The position numbers and the translations under genes were made by a program. A model generated the notes under the pieces. That model made no database searches. It had not been told where the DNA came from and saw only the letters and a list, made by a program, of their open reading frames with translations. DNA of 10,651 nucleotides from Pseudomonadota bacterium. GTDB taxonomy: Bacteria; Pseudomonadota; Gammaproteobacteria; Steroidobacterales; Steroidobacteraceae. Positions 1 through 6,892 of this stretch are shown one piece after another. Each line of letters opens with the position of its first letter. Positions within the stretch are counted from its first letter, which is position 1. The DNA lies in assembly GCA_021850555.1 (NCBI GenBank), contig JAJZLX010000788.1, forward strand, positions 1,554 through 12,204, given 5' to 3'.

Positions 1-1793
1 ATCTGTGACAGCCACAGCGTGTCGGCAAACTCCTCGGGCGCCTTGCCGAAATCCTCCTCGATATAGTGCATGATGATGCCGATGCCGTGGCCGCTGCCAT
101 CGCGCTCGTGATAGCGCATCACCGGCGAATGGACGCTGTCGCGGTTGGCCGCGTCCGCAAACGCCCGGACCGTGTTCGGCACCGGCATCGCTTGCATGCC
201 GAATTCGGTGACAAAGCCTTCGATCTTGCGATAAGACTCCACCGGCTGGTTGCCATGCCAGACGCCCCAGGTGTGGATATCACCACTACCGTAGGCGCCG
301 CTGCCGACTTCGTAAAACGCTCCGGGCACCAGGCGGTGCACGATACCGCCGATCACATCGCGAAAGATCTCGTAGTACCCCTTGAAGTACTCGATTTCGT
401 TGTTGCCGCTCCAGATCACAATGGACGGATGGTTCCGACAGCGGAGGGTCTGTTGCTCGATTTCCGCCCGCAAATTCGCCATCCAGCGCGCGTCCTTCAC
501 CGGGTAGGCGGCGTTGGCGAACTTGAATTCGAACTGCAGCATTATGCCGAGCTGGTCGCAAAGATCGAACAGCTCGTCCTGCTCGTAATAACCACCGCCC
601 CAGAGCCGAATGAAGTTGAAGTTGCACTCCGCGGCCTTGGTCATATACCAGCGGATGATGCTCGGCGTGACGCGCGTGGGCATGTTGTCGGCCGGAATCC
701 AGTCCGCGCCCTTGACGAACACCGGCACCCCATTGACACGCACATGCATGGCGACGCCGTCTTTGGGCGCCAGGACCTCGACGTTGCGCAGACCGACGCG
801 GCGGCTCATTCGAGCCATTTCGGCGCCCGTCGAGTCGAGCAATTGCGCCGTGACCGTGTAAAGGGGCTGGTCACCCATGCTGTTGGGCCACCACAGCGCC
901 GGCTCCCGGACGATCGCTCGTAGTCTGGCCCGCCCGTTCTCCAGCGCGCCAACGGCATGCGTCACGGTTTTTCCGTCCAGCGTCACCCGCGCCCGGACTG
1001 CCGCCCCGGAAGTCCGGCCGACGGCGCTGACCTCAATGTCCAGAAGCACGCTGCCGTCCGCACGATGTTGCTGCAACACCCCAAGATCCGTGATGCGAGC
1101 GTCGTAGCCGATCACTTCGATCTTCTGCCAGATGCCCTGAGTCAACAGTGGCCGGCACCAGTCCCAACCCCACATGTACGGCGCCTTGCGCACCCATGAG
1201 CGCTCTTTCGGAAGGTCAACACCGGTCTGTTCCCGGTAGGCGGCTCGCTGCGCTGCCACGTAGGGCGCGAGCGTCTCCAGCCGGATGCACAGGTGATTCG
1301 CGCCCGGTCGCAGATGCGGCTTGATGTCGAAGGTCCACTTGCGGAACATGTTGTCGGTGCGTCCGATCTCGGCGCCGTTGAGCCACAGCGTCGCAAGCGT
1401 GTCGAGACCATGGCACACCAGCTCGACGTGCTTCTTGGCGCGGACCTCGGCGGGAACGGCAAAGGTGCGCTCGAAGAGCCAGTTCCGTTCCGCCACCCAT
1501 TGGACCTTGCCGTTGTTCTCGCCATAATACGGATCGGGAATTTTCCTGGCCGCGAGCAGATTGGTGTAGGTACTGCCCGGAATCGTCGCCGGCGTCATGT
1601 CGGACTTGCCGTCTTCCTTCAGCGTCCACATCTGGCCGCCCAGATCGAGCGACAGCAGGTTGCCGGCTTCGATCGCGGCCACCACCGCACCCGGTCTGTC
1701 CAACGCCAATGCCAAGCCGACCCCGCCGGTGGCCTTGAGCATCTCGCGTCGTGTGAGATAGGGTGCCAGTTCCTCCAACATGAGTTTGCGCAT
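1..1793 (-). CDS. Tat-exported GH2 beta-mannosidase, 3' end outside window
   Basis: This gene encodes a glycoside hydrolase family 2 enzyme that most resembles beta-mannosidase, which releases terminal beta-linked mannose from manno-oligosaccharides. 597 residues are present and the C-terminus is cut by the left edge; full-length relatives have roughly 800-900 residues. The N-terminus has a twin-arginine motif, TRREMLK (residues 14-20), followed by a hydrophobic stretch to about residue 40, so Tat export to the periplasm or beyond is likely. The N-terminal sugar-binding-like domain (about 45-225) contains WLNGAEIG (137-144) and APYMWGWDW (204-212). A beta-sandwich follows to about 340, then the TIM barrel. 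In the barrel are RLWGGGYYEQDELFDLCDQLG (396-416), NHPSIVIWSGNNE with the acid/base Glu466, and FVTEFG with the nucleophile Glu530, so both catalytic residues are kept. The ATG at 1793 is supported by GAGG eight bases upstream. The segment after LGIM reads LQFEF where classical beta-mannosidases have VWQDF, so substrate preference may differ. The hydrolase family is certain; the exact sugar is not. Confidence 0.9.
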   Translation of the reverse strand, partial: MRKLMLEELAPYLTRREMLKATGGVGLALALDRPGAVVAAIEAGNLLSLDLGGQMWTLKEDGKSDMTPATIPGSTYTNLLAARKIPDPYYGENNGKVQWVAERNWLFERTFAVPAEVRAKKHVELVCHGLDTLATLWLNGAEIGRTDNMFRKWTFDIKPHLRPGANHLCIRLETLAPYVAAQRAAYREQTGVDLPKERSWVRKAPYMWGWDWCRPLLTQGIWQKIEVIGYDARITDLGVLQQHRADGSVLLDIEVSAVGRTSGAAVRARVTLDGKTVTHAVGALENGRARLRAIVREPALWWPNSMGDQPLYTVTAQLLDSTGAEMARMSRRVGLRNVEVLAPKDGVAMHVRVNGVPVFVKGADWIPADNMPTRVTPSIIRWYMTKAAECNFNFIRLWGGGYYEQDELFDLCDQLGIMLQFEFKFANAAYPVKDARWMANLRAEIEQQTLRCRNHPSIVIWSGNNEIEYFKGYYEIFRDVIGGIVHRLVPGAFYEVGSGAYGSGDIHTWGVWHGNQPVESYRKIEGFVTEFGMQAMPVPNTVRAFADAANRDSVHSPVMRYHERDGSGHGIGIIMHYIEEDFGKAPEEFADTLWLSQ

Positions 1794-1827
1794 TGTTGTT
1801 CGCCTCGGTATCCAATGCCCCAATGGA

Positions 1828-1850
1828 CCGACCGTGTCCCGGTCGGACAC
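1828..1850. promoter_or_regulatory. Overlapping inverted repeats upstream of the beta-mannosidase
   Basis: Two inverted repeats interlock 35-57 bases before the mannosidase ATG. CCGACCG (1828-1834) pairs with CGGTCGG (1840-1846) around a 5-base spacer. GTGTCC (1834-1839) pairs with GGACAC (1845-1850), also around a 5-base spacer. They share bases, so in RNA the two hairpins would exclude each other. In DNA they could form an operator for a sugar-responsive repressor. The symmetry is seen directly; the regulatory role is inference. Confidence 0.35.
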
Positions 1851-2010
1851 GAAATCTGCCGGGAGAACTGCATGCCTGGCAGCGGCCCCCTGACCGGCAC
1901 CTGCGGCGCTTCGCCATGAGGCTCCTCGCCCGCCGCAATCGCCGAGGCGCAGCCGGCGCATGACCGACCGCCGGCAAGCCGCGGGCACTGTCAGCTCTCC
2001 ATCCGACAGA

Positions 2011-2505
2011 TCATAGCGGTTCTGCAGGTCCCGCGTCTTGGACGCCGGTTGCGGCCGGCCTGCCGGCGCCGGTTTGCGCTCGCATGCGGACACTCGTGCC
2101 GCGGCCGCGACATCCGCCGGCCGCACGCCGCGACCTGCACTGGGAATCAGGCCACGAGCGCAGTTCAATGTTGTAGGCGACCGGCACGGGAACCGCATGT
2201 TGCCGGGCGACCGCGCGCAGCGTACGTCCGACCTGCCGCTCGACCCGGTGGTCGGCTTTGAGCAAGCCCGTCGCGCCCTGCGCACCGGCCTCGCTCGCGA
2301 GCCTGACTGCCCGAGGTGCCGCCTCCATCTTCAGCAGCGGCCTCGCGCCGTTGGTCTTACCGCCGCCCCAACGCTGCCGAACCGGCCGGATCGCGCCCGC
2401 CGGGGGCGGCGGCACGTTGAAGCGGGCACCCGGCCCGAGCGCGTGCACCTGCCGGCGCACAAGCGCCGCGCACCGCCGGCGCACTGGATGACTTCGAAGA
2501 CTCAC
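2011..2505 (-). pseudogene. Possible decayed hemerythrin-like gene
   Basis: This 164-codon minus-strand frame starts at GTG 2505 with AGGAG five bases upstream, an excellent ribosome binding site. Its first two thirds show coding-like base use, with third-codon positions richest in GC and second positions poorest. After a basic, proline-rich N-terminus of about 75 residues comes GATGLLKADHRVE (motif LLKADHRVE at 2239-2265), which resembles the opening helix of HHE/hemerythrin-like domains, where the His of LLKADH binds iron. The rest does not continue like a hemerythrin: no HxxxE or later iron-binding His/Glu motifs are seen, and the tail after about residue 120 is Arg/Gly/Ala-rich filler. 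A frameshift or partial deletion is the simplest reading. It could also be an unrelated small protein or a chance frame. A neighbouring BON gene fits, because both families are often seen among stress genes, but that is weak support. Confidence 0.28.
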
Positions 2506-2851
2506 GGCCGCTCCTGCCGGATATGCGGTTCGGCCTCGGCCTTCTCTGCGGTCCCGTTTTAGCTCGGACCGACAGCGCTGTCAATCAGCACCCTTGCGCA
2601 GATCCGTCAGACCGCAAGCCTCCTCCCCGGCCACGCGGCGCAGATCCTCGCCCAGCTCGCCGGGGTTGCGCCCGGTCGGGCCCGGCGGGCGACACAACAT
2701 CCGCAAGCGGCCCTCGGACCTGTCGGGAAACACCCGGACCGCTCCGACTCGGTGCGCGGGCTGACCTGCCGCGATCGCGCATACAACGCGCCGGTGCGGC
2801 AACTACCGATTGCGCTCGATCGGCGTCATGGTGATTGATAAGGGCCCAGCA

Positions 2852-2870
2852 TCGCGGGAAATCCCCGCGA
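2852..2870 (+). promoter_or_regulatory. Hairpin in the leader of the BON gene
   Basis: TCGCGGG (2852-2858) and CCCGCGA (2864-2870) form a perfect 7-bp stem with a 5-base loop (AAATC). It lies seven bases before the GGGAG ribosome binding site at 2878-2882 of the BON gene. No T-tract follows, so it is not a standard intrinsic terminator. It could stabilise the mRNA 5' end, act in translation control, or be an operator. The structure is seen; the function is inference. Confidence 0.35.
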
Positions 2871-2888
2871 CCTCTACGGGAGACGCCC

Positions 2889-3545
2889 ATGAAAGCCGAC
2901 GTCGACATCAAGCGCGATGTGGAAGCGGAGCTGCGCTTCAGACCCGATATCGACGAACGGGACATCGCGGTCAAGGTCAATGAGTCGGTCGTGACACTGA
3001 CCGGCTTCACACGCACCTTCCTCGACAAGCAGCGGGCCGAGGAAGCCGCCAAGCGCGTGGCCGGTGTTGCCGGAGTCGCCAACGACATCGAGGTTCGCCG
3101 GGGCGACGGCGAGGCGACCGTCGACCCGGAGATCACTCGGGCGGTCGTTCACGCCATTCGCGCCGAGGTGCCATCCGCCAGCGACGACATCACGGTCCTG
3201 GTGCACCGCGGCTATGTCACGCTCGAAGGCAAGGTGGAGTGGTACTACCTGAAGGAACTGGCCGAGAGCGCGGTCCGCCGGATCCGCGGGGTGACCGGCG
3301 TTACCAACTCGATGGTCGTCGAGCCGAGCGCCAAACCCCGCGAGATCAAACAGCGCATCGAGGAAGCGTTCCGGCGCAGCGCGCAAGTCGACGCGAATCG
3401 GATCACCGTCGAGGCGCACGGCGGCGAAGTGACCTTGCGCGGGCGAGTGCCCACGTGGACCGAGTGCGATGAGGCGCAACATACCGCCTGGTCGGCTCCC
3501 GGCGTCACGCGGGTCAACAACGAGATCACTGTCGGCTCGATCTGA
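2889..3545 (+). CDS. Triple BON-domain protein, OsmY-like, cytoplasmic
   Basis: The 218-residue protein consists almost entirely of three BON domains (about residues 5-70, 80-145 and 150-216). Each has the hallmark strand ending in glycine (VTLTG 35-39, VTLEG 110-114, VTLRG 181-185) and the late GV..V.N.I segment (AGVANDIEV, TGVTNSMVV, PGVTRVNNEITV). BON domains are thought to bind phospholipid or membrane surfaces and occur in OsmY, which protects against osmotic stress. Unlike OsmY there is no signal peptide here, so the protein should stay in the cytoplasm, perhaps on the inner face of the membrane. The ATG at 2889 was chosen over an upstream TTG (2835) because GGGAG lies six bases before it and because the BON1 fold starts right after it. 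The acyl-ligase/acyltransferase gene begins five bases after this stop, so the two are almost surely co-transcribed, which suggests a shared lipid-related job. Identity of the domains is firm; the role is inferred. Confidence 0.9.
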   Translation: MKADVDIKRDVEAELRFRPDIDERDIAVKVNESVVTLTGFTRTFLDKQRAEEAAKRVAGVAGVANDIEVRRGDGEATVDPEITRAVVHAIRAEVPSASDDITVLVHRGYVTLEGKVEWYYLKELAESAVRRIRGVTGVTNSMVVEPSAKPREIKQRIEEAFRRSAQVDANRITVEAHGGEVTLRGRVPTWTECDEAQHTAWSAPGVTRVNNEITVGSI

Positions 3546-3550
3546 GAGCT

Positions 3551-6403
3551 GTGTCCGCCTCAGCGTCCGCCCCGGAGCCGATGCAGCGGGTCGTCGAGGA
3601 TGCCGTCGGCACGCTCTTCCGGGAGCTGCATCACGCGCGCCCGCCGGCCCCTCTCGGCCCGCACAGCCGGCTGGATGCCGATCTCGGCTTCGACAGCCTG
3701 GTGCGCGCCGAGCTGCTCGCGCGGCTCGAGCGCCGGCTGAGCGTCGAACTCCGGACGGACACCCTCGCCTCGCTCGACACGATCGCCGATCTGGTGCGCG
3801 CCGTGAGCAGCGCCCCAAAGGCCCACGGGAGCGCCGGACGGACGGCATCGAGCGCCGCGGCCGCGGTGAGCCGGCTGGTCGACCCCGGGACGGACGGCCG
3901 GCCGGAATCGGCGGCAACACTGCTCGATGTGTTGGACTGGCGCGCCGCGCGGGATCCGCACGCCACACACGCGATCGTGCTCGGCGAGGACAGCCCGCAA
4001 GTCCTGAGCTACGCGCACTTGCGCGAGCGCGCGCAGGCCGTCGCGTCAGTATTGCAGGGGCTCGGACTCGCCCGCGGATCGAGTGTCGCGCTGATGCTGC
4101 CGACTTCGGCCGACTATCTGCATGCGCTCTTCGGTGTGCTGCTCGCCGGCGCCGTCCCGGTCCCGCTCTATCCGCCCGTCCACCGCACCCAGCTCGAACA
4201 GCACGTACGCCGGCACGCCGAGATCCTGGCCAATGCCGACTCGCAGGTCCTGATCACGATTCGGGAGATCCGGCCGGTCGCGCGCCTGCTCAAATCGAGA
4301 ACAACCGCGCTGCGCCACATCCTCTCCATGGCCGATCTCGCGCCGGGCGCCCAGGGGCCACCGCCCGAGCCGGACCGAAGCGGCGCGAACTCGGTGTCCG
4401 GCACATCCACCGCATTGCTGCAGTACACCTCCGGCAGCACCGGCTCGCCCAAAGGCGTCGTGCTCACGCACGCACAGTTGCTCGCGAACATTCGCGCGAT
4501 GGGCGCGTCGATCGGGGCAACCGACCGCGACGTCTTCGTCAGCTGGCTGCCGCTCTACCACGACATGGGCCTGATCGGTGCGTGGCTCGCCTCGCTCTAC
4601 TTCGGCTGCCTGCTGGTGTTGCTGCCGCCGACGGCGTTCCTGGCCAGACCGGCGCGCTGGCTGCGCACGCTCGCGGATTACCGCGCGACCCTGACCGCTG
4701 CGCCGAACTTCGCCTACGAACTCGCGGCGCGGCGCCCGGCGGAACAAGAGCTGCAGGGTCTCGACCTCGCCTCCGTACGTGTCAGCTTCAATGGCGCCGA
4801 ACCGGTACAGCCGGGAACGCTGGAGCGCTTCCGCGCCCGCTTTGCCCCCTACGGCTTTCGCGCGCAGGTGATGACACCGGTGTACGGCCTTGCCGAGGCG
4901 GGTGTCGGGCTCACGTTCCCACCTCCCGGCCGCGGTCCGATCATCGATCGCATCGATCGGGAGCAGCTCGCGCGCCGCGGATTGGCGCGCCCGGTGCCCG
5001 CAGGCGCGCCGGATCCGGCGCTGTTCGTCTCGTGCGGCGCTCCCCTGCCCGGCTATCGACTGCGGGTCGTCGATGAGCGGGGCATCGAAGTCGGTGAGCG
5101 CATCGAGGGTGATCTTCAGTTCGCCGGACCGTCCGCCACGAACGGATACTTCCGCAATGTCGAGGCCACCGAACGTCTGCTCTGCGGCATGTGGCGCAAC
5201 ACCGGGGATCGGGCGTACCTCGCGGCCGGTGAGCTGTACGTCACCGGACGGGCCAAGGACATCGTCATCCGGCGTGGACGGCACATTTATCCGCAAGAGA
5301 TCGAAAGCGCCGTGGGCGAACTGGCCGGTGCGCGCAGAGGCTGTGTCGTGGCATTCGGCACGCAGGACGAAGTGACGGGCACCGAGCGGCTGATCGTCGT
5401 CGCGGAGACCCGGCTGACCGATCCGCTGCGCCGGCTCGAGCTGAAGGCTCGCATCATCGAACGTGTCACCGCCGCCGCCGGCGAACCGGCCGACGAAATC
5501 GTCCTCGCCGCGCCCCATGCCGTGCTCAAGACCTCCAGCGGCAAGCTGCGCCGCGCGGCCACGCGCGACGCCTACCTCGATGGGACGCTCGGGCGCGCCG
5601 TGGGCACCCCGACTCTGCAAATGGCGCGGTTGCTCACCGAGAGCGTCCAATTGACCGTGCGCCGCCGGGTCGACGCGGCGCTGCGCCTCGCATTCGGCAT
5701 ATACGCCTGGTCCCTCCTGCTCCCGACCGGCGCCGTGGCGGCGGGAGTGACGCTGCTGCTGCGCAATCCCACCCGCATCTGGCGCCTCAATCACCAGGCA
5801 GCCCGGCTGCTCTGGCGCCTGCTGCGCATGCCTGCCGCGGTAACGGACACCGAGCGCGCCGGGCTGAGCACACCGCAACCGCACATCGTCGCGGTGAATC
5901 ACGCCAGCTACGCCGACAGCCTGCTGATCGCCGCCCTGCTCGCGCAGCCCCACCGCTTCGTCGCCAAAGCCGAGCTCGCCCGCGTGCCGGTGCTGGGGCG
6001 TTACCTGCGCAAGCTGCGCACGCTGTTTGTCGATCGGTTCGAGCCTGGGCAGGGCGTAGCGGACATCGGTTTGATCCGCGAGGCGCTGCGCCGCGGCGAC
6101 TGCGCCGTCGTGTTTCCCGAGGGCACCTTCACTTCCCAGACGGGACTGCGCGAGTTCCATCTCGGGGCGTTTCAGGCGGCGGCGGCCGAGCAAGTCCCGA
6201 TCATCCCGCTCGCGCTGAAGGGCACCCGCTCGGTACTTCGGGACGGCCGGTGGCTGCCTCGCCGCGCGCCCATCGAAGCGGTGTTCGGCGCACCGCTCCT
6301 GCCACGCGCGGACGAGGATCGTTTCACGGCGGCCGTCCGCCTGCGCGAGGAGACGCGGGCTTTCATCCTGCAACACTGCGGCGAGCCGAGTTCGACGGCG
6401 TGA
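3551..6403 (+). CDS. Fused acyl carrier / fatty-acyl-AMP ligase / PlsC acyltransferase
   Basis: This 950-residue enzyme has three parts. An N-terminal acyl carrier domain (about 10-88) carries the phosphopantetheine site DLGFDSL, Ser49. After an Ala/Ser-rich linker comes an AMP-forming ligase (about 120-685) of the fatty-acyl-AMP ligase type: YTSGSTGSPKG (292-302), SWLPLYHDMGLIG (331-343), FNGAEPV (413-419), YGLAEA (445-450), NTGDRAYLAAGELYVTGRAKD (550-570), RGRHIYPQEIE (575-585) and the C-terminal catalytic Lys665 in KTSSGKLRR. A hydrophobic segment (about 716-738) leads into a PlsC-type acyltransferase (about 765-945) with NHASYAD (His784, Asp789), FVDR (826-829), FPEGTF (855-860) and VPIIPLALKG (882-891). 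Inferred activity: activate a fatty acid as acyl-AMP, load it on the built-in or another carrier, and transfer it to a lysophospholipid or similar acceptor at the inner membrane. Aas has the acyltransferase first and lacks this carrier. The start is GTG 3551, five bases after the BON stop; ATG 3581, with GGAG three bases before it, is an alternative that would still keep the whole carrier domain. Confidence 0.92.
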   Translation: MSASASAPEPMQRVVEDAVGTLFRELHHARPPAPLGPHSRLDADLGFDSLVRAELLARLERRLSVELRTDTLASLDTIADLVRAVSSAPKAHGSAGRTASSAAAAVSRLVDPGTDGRPESAATLLDVLDWRAARDPHATHAIVLGEDSPQVLSYAHLRERAQAVASVLQGLGLARGSSVALMLPTSADYLHALFGVLLAGAVPVPLYPPVHRTQLEQHVRRHAEILANADSQVLITIREIRPVARLLKSRTTALRHILSMADLAPGAQGPPPEPDRSGANSVSGTSTALLQYTSGSTGSPKGVVLTHAQLLANIRAMGASIGATDRDVFVSWLPLYHDMGLIGAWLASLYFGCLLVLLPPTAFLARPARWLRTLADYRATLTAAPNFAYELAARRPAEQELQGLDLASVRVSFNGAEPVQPGTLERFRARFAPYGFRAQVMTPVYGLAEAGVGLTFPPPGRGPIIDRIDREQLARRGLARPVPAGAPDPALFVSCGAPLPGYRLRVVDERGIEVGERIEGDLQFAGPSATNGYFRNVEATERLLCGMWRNTGDRAYLAAGELYVTGRAKDIVIRRGRHIYPQEIESAVGELAGARRGCVVAFGTQDEVTGTERLIVVAETRLTDPLRRLELKARIIERVTAAAGEPADEIVLAAPHAVLKTSSGKLRRAATRDAYLDGTLGRAVGTPTLQMARLLTESVQLTVRRRVDAALRLAFGIYAWSLLLPTGAVAAGVTLLLRNPTRIWRLNHQAARLLWRLLRMPAAVTDTERAGLSTPQPHIVAVNHASYADSLLIAALLAQPHRFVAKAELARVPVLGRYLRKLRTLFVDRFEPGQGVADIGLIREALRRGDCAVVFPEGTFTSQTGLREFHLGAFQAAAAEQVPIIPLALKGTRSVLRDGRWLPRRAPIEAVFGAPLLPRADEDRFTAAVRLREETRAFILQHCGEPSSTA

Positions 6404-6491
6404 CGGCCCGCCACGTCCCGGGGCAGCCAGAGCCGCTAGATCATTCCCAGAGTCGACCCTGCGCCCGGCGGGTCCCGACAGCACGCGCCTC

Positions 6492-6509
6492 GCCCCGGTC
6501 CCTCGGGGC
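6492..6509 (+). terminator. Possible terminator hairpin after the lipid operon
   Basis: GCCCCG (6492-6497) and CGGGGC (6504-6509) form a 6-bp all-GC stem with a 6-base loop, about 90 bases after the stop of the acyl-ligase gene. Only a short CTTCC follows rather than a proper T-run, so it would be a weak intrinsic terminator or a structure protecting a Rho-dependent 3' end. Confidence 0.25.
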
Positions 6510-6549
6510 CTTCCATCCGGTTCGCACCTCTCGGCGGTCGGACTTGCCT

Positions 6550-6568
6550 CGCTCGGCTGGACCGAGCG
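6550..6568 (+). terminator. Second possible terminator hairpin
   Basis: CGCTCGG (6550-6556) and CCGAGCG (6562-6568) form a perfect 7-bp stem around a 5-base loop (CTGGA). There is no T-tract on either side. Together with the hairpin about 40 bases upstream it may mark the 3' end of the lipid operon. The structure is visible, but termination is unproven. Confidence 0.25.
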
Positions 6569-6892
6569 GCGTCTCGGATCCGCGTTCATCGCATTGCCTA
6601 ACGTTCCGGCCGCCCGGCGCCAGAGGCTTGCACCTGCCTGGGATTCTTACCGCCGCGCAACCTGATGCACGTTCCGGGATTGATCGTACGAGGCGGCGGA
6701 CATCCCGCTGCGCGGTGCTTTCCACCGCCGGGATCGCTCGCCTCCCGATTCGCTTCGGGGCGGCTGAGCGAGGCGATCTTCCGTGGCGATGCCGCGGCGC
6801 CCGAGCATCTCGAGCGGGGAGCCGCCGCGTGAGCCGTCGCCGACCGGGGCAACCCCTGGTCGCACGAGCACGGTGAGTCTAGGATCGAGGCC

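Larger units (their letters stand above)
1794..2888. other. Gene-poor stretch between divergent genes
   Basis: About 1.1 kb separates the start of the mannosidase (minus) from the start of the BON gene (plus). It must carry the promoters of both, but no convincing -35/-10 pair was found. A TTGCGC at 2810-2815 before the BON gene has only weak -10 candidates near 2834-2841. Several open frames cross the region on both strands, mostly arginine/proline/alanine-rich and looking like chance products of high GC. Two minus-strand frames are less easily dismissed: one at 2011-2505 (listed separately), and a 73-codon TTG-start frame at 2581-2802 ending in a charged helical-looking tail (DLRRVAGEEACGLTDLRKG). 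The latter has no recognised family and starts directly after a stop codon. The region may hold remnants of decayed genes. Confidence 0.5.
6404..6892. other. Stretch without a recognisable gene
   Basis: This 489-bp gap separates the lipid operon from xdhC. Open frames on both strands are Arg/Pro/Gly-rich and match no family I can name; one minus-strand frame (6441-6725) is 94 codons long but looks like a chance frame. Two GC-rich hairpins lie in the first third (listed separately). No clear sigma70 promoter for xdhC is visible. Confidence 0.5.

Noticed and set aside
66..923. 285-codon plus-strand frame at the left edge
   Set aside because: It is the antisense of the GH2 mannosidase, whose catalytic motifs lie on the minus strand here.
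2835..2888. Upstream TTG start extending the BON protein by 18 residues
   Set aside because: The extension has no BON character, includes the leader hairpin, and the ATG at 2889 has a well-placed GGGAG.
2874..3968. 364-codon minus-strand frame opposite the BON gene
   Set aside because: It covers a gene whose three BON domains are unmistakable, and its own translation has no family features.
3469..5076. 535-codon plus-strand frame overlapping the BON and acyl-ligase genes
   Set aside because: The translation is almost all Arg, Ala, Gly and Pro, typical of a shifted frame of a high-GC gene.
6516..6535. GGTTCGCACC resembling a tRNA T-loop
   Set aside because: The flanking bases do not form a T-stem, and no acceptor, D or anticodon arm can be built around it.
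4046..6589. 847-codon open frame on the minus strand opposite the acyl-ligase gene
   Set aside because: It is an antisense mirror caused by high GC and strong codon bias; its translation is Arg/Gln/Gly-rich with no recognisable motif, while the plus strand carries clear domains with intact catalytic residues.
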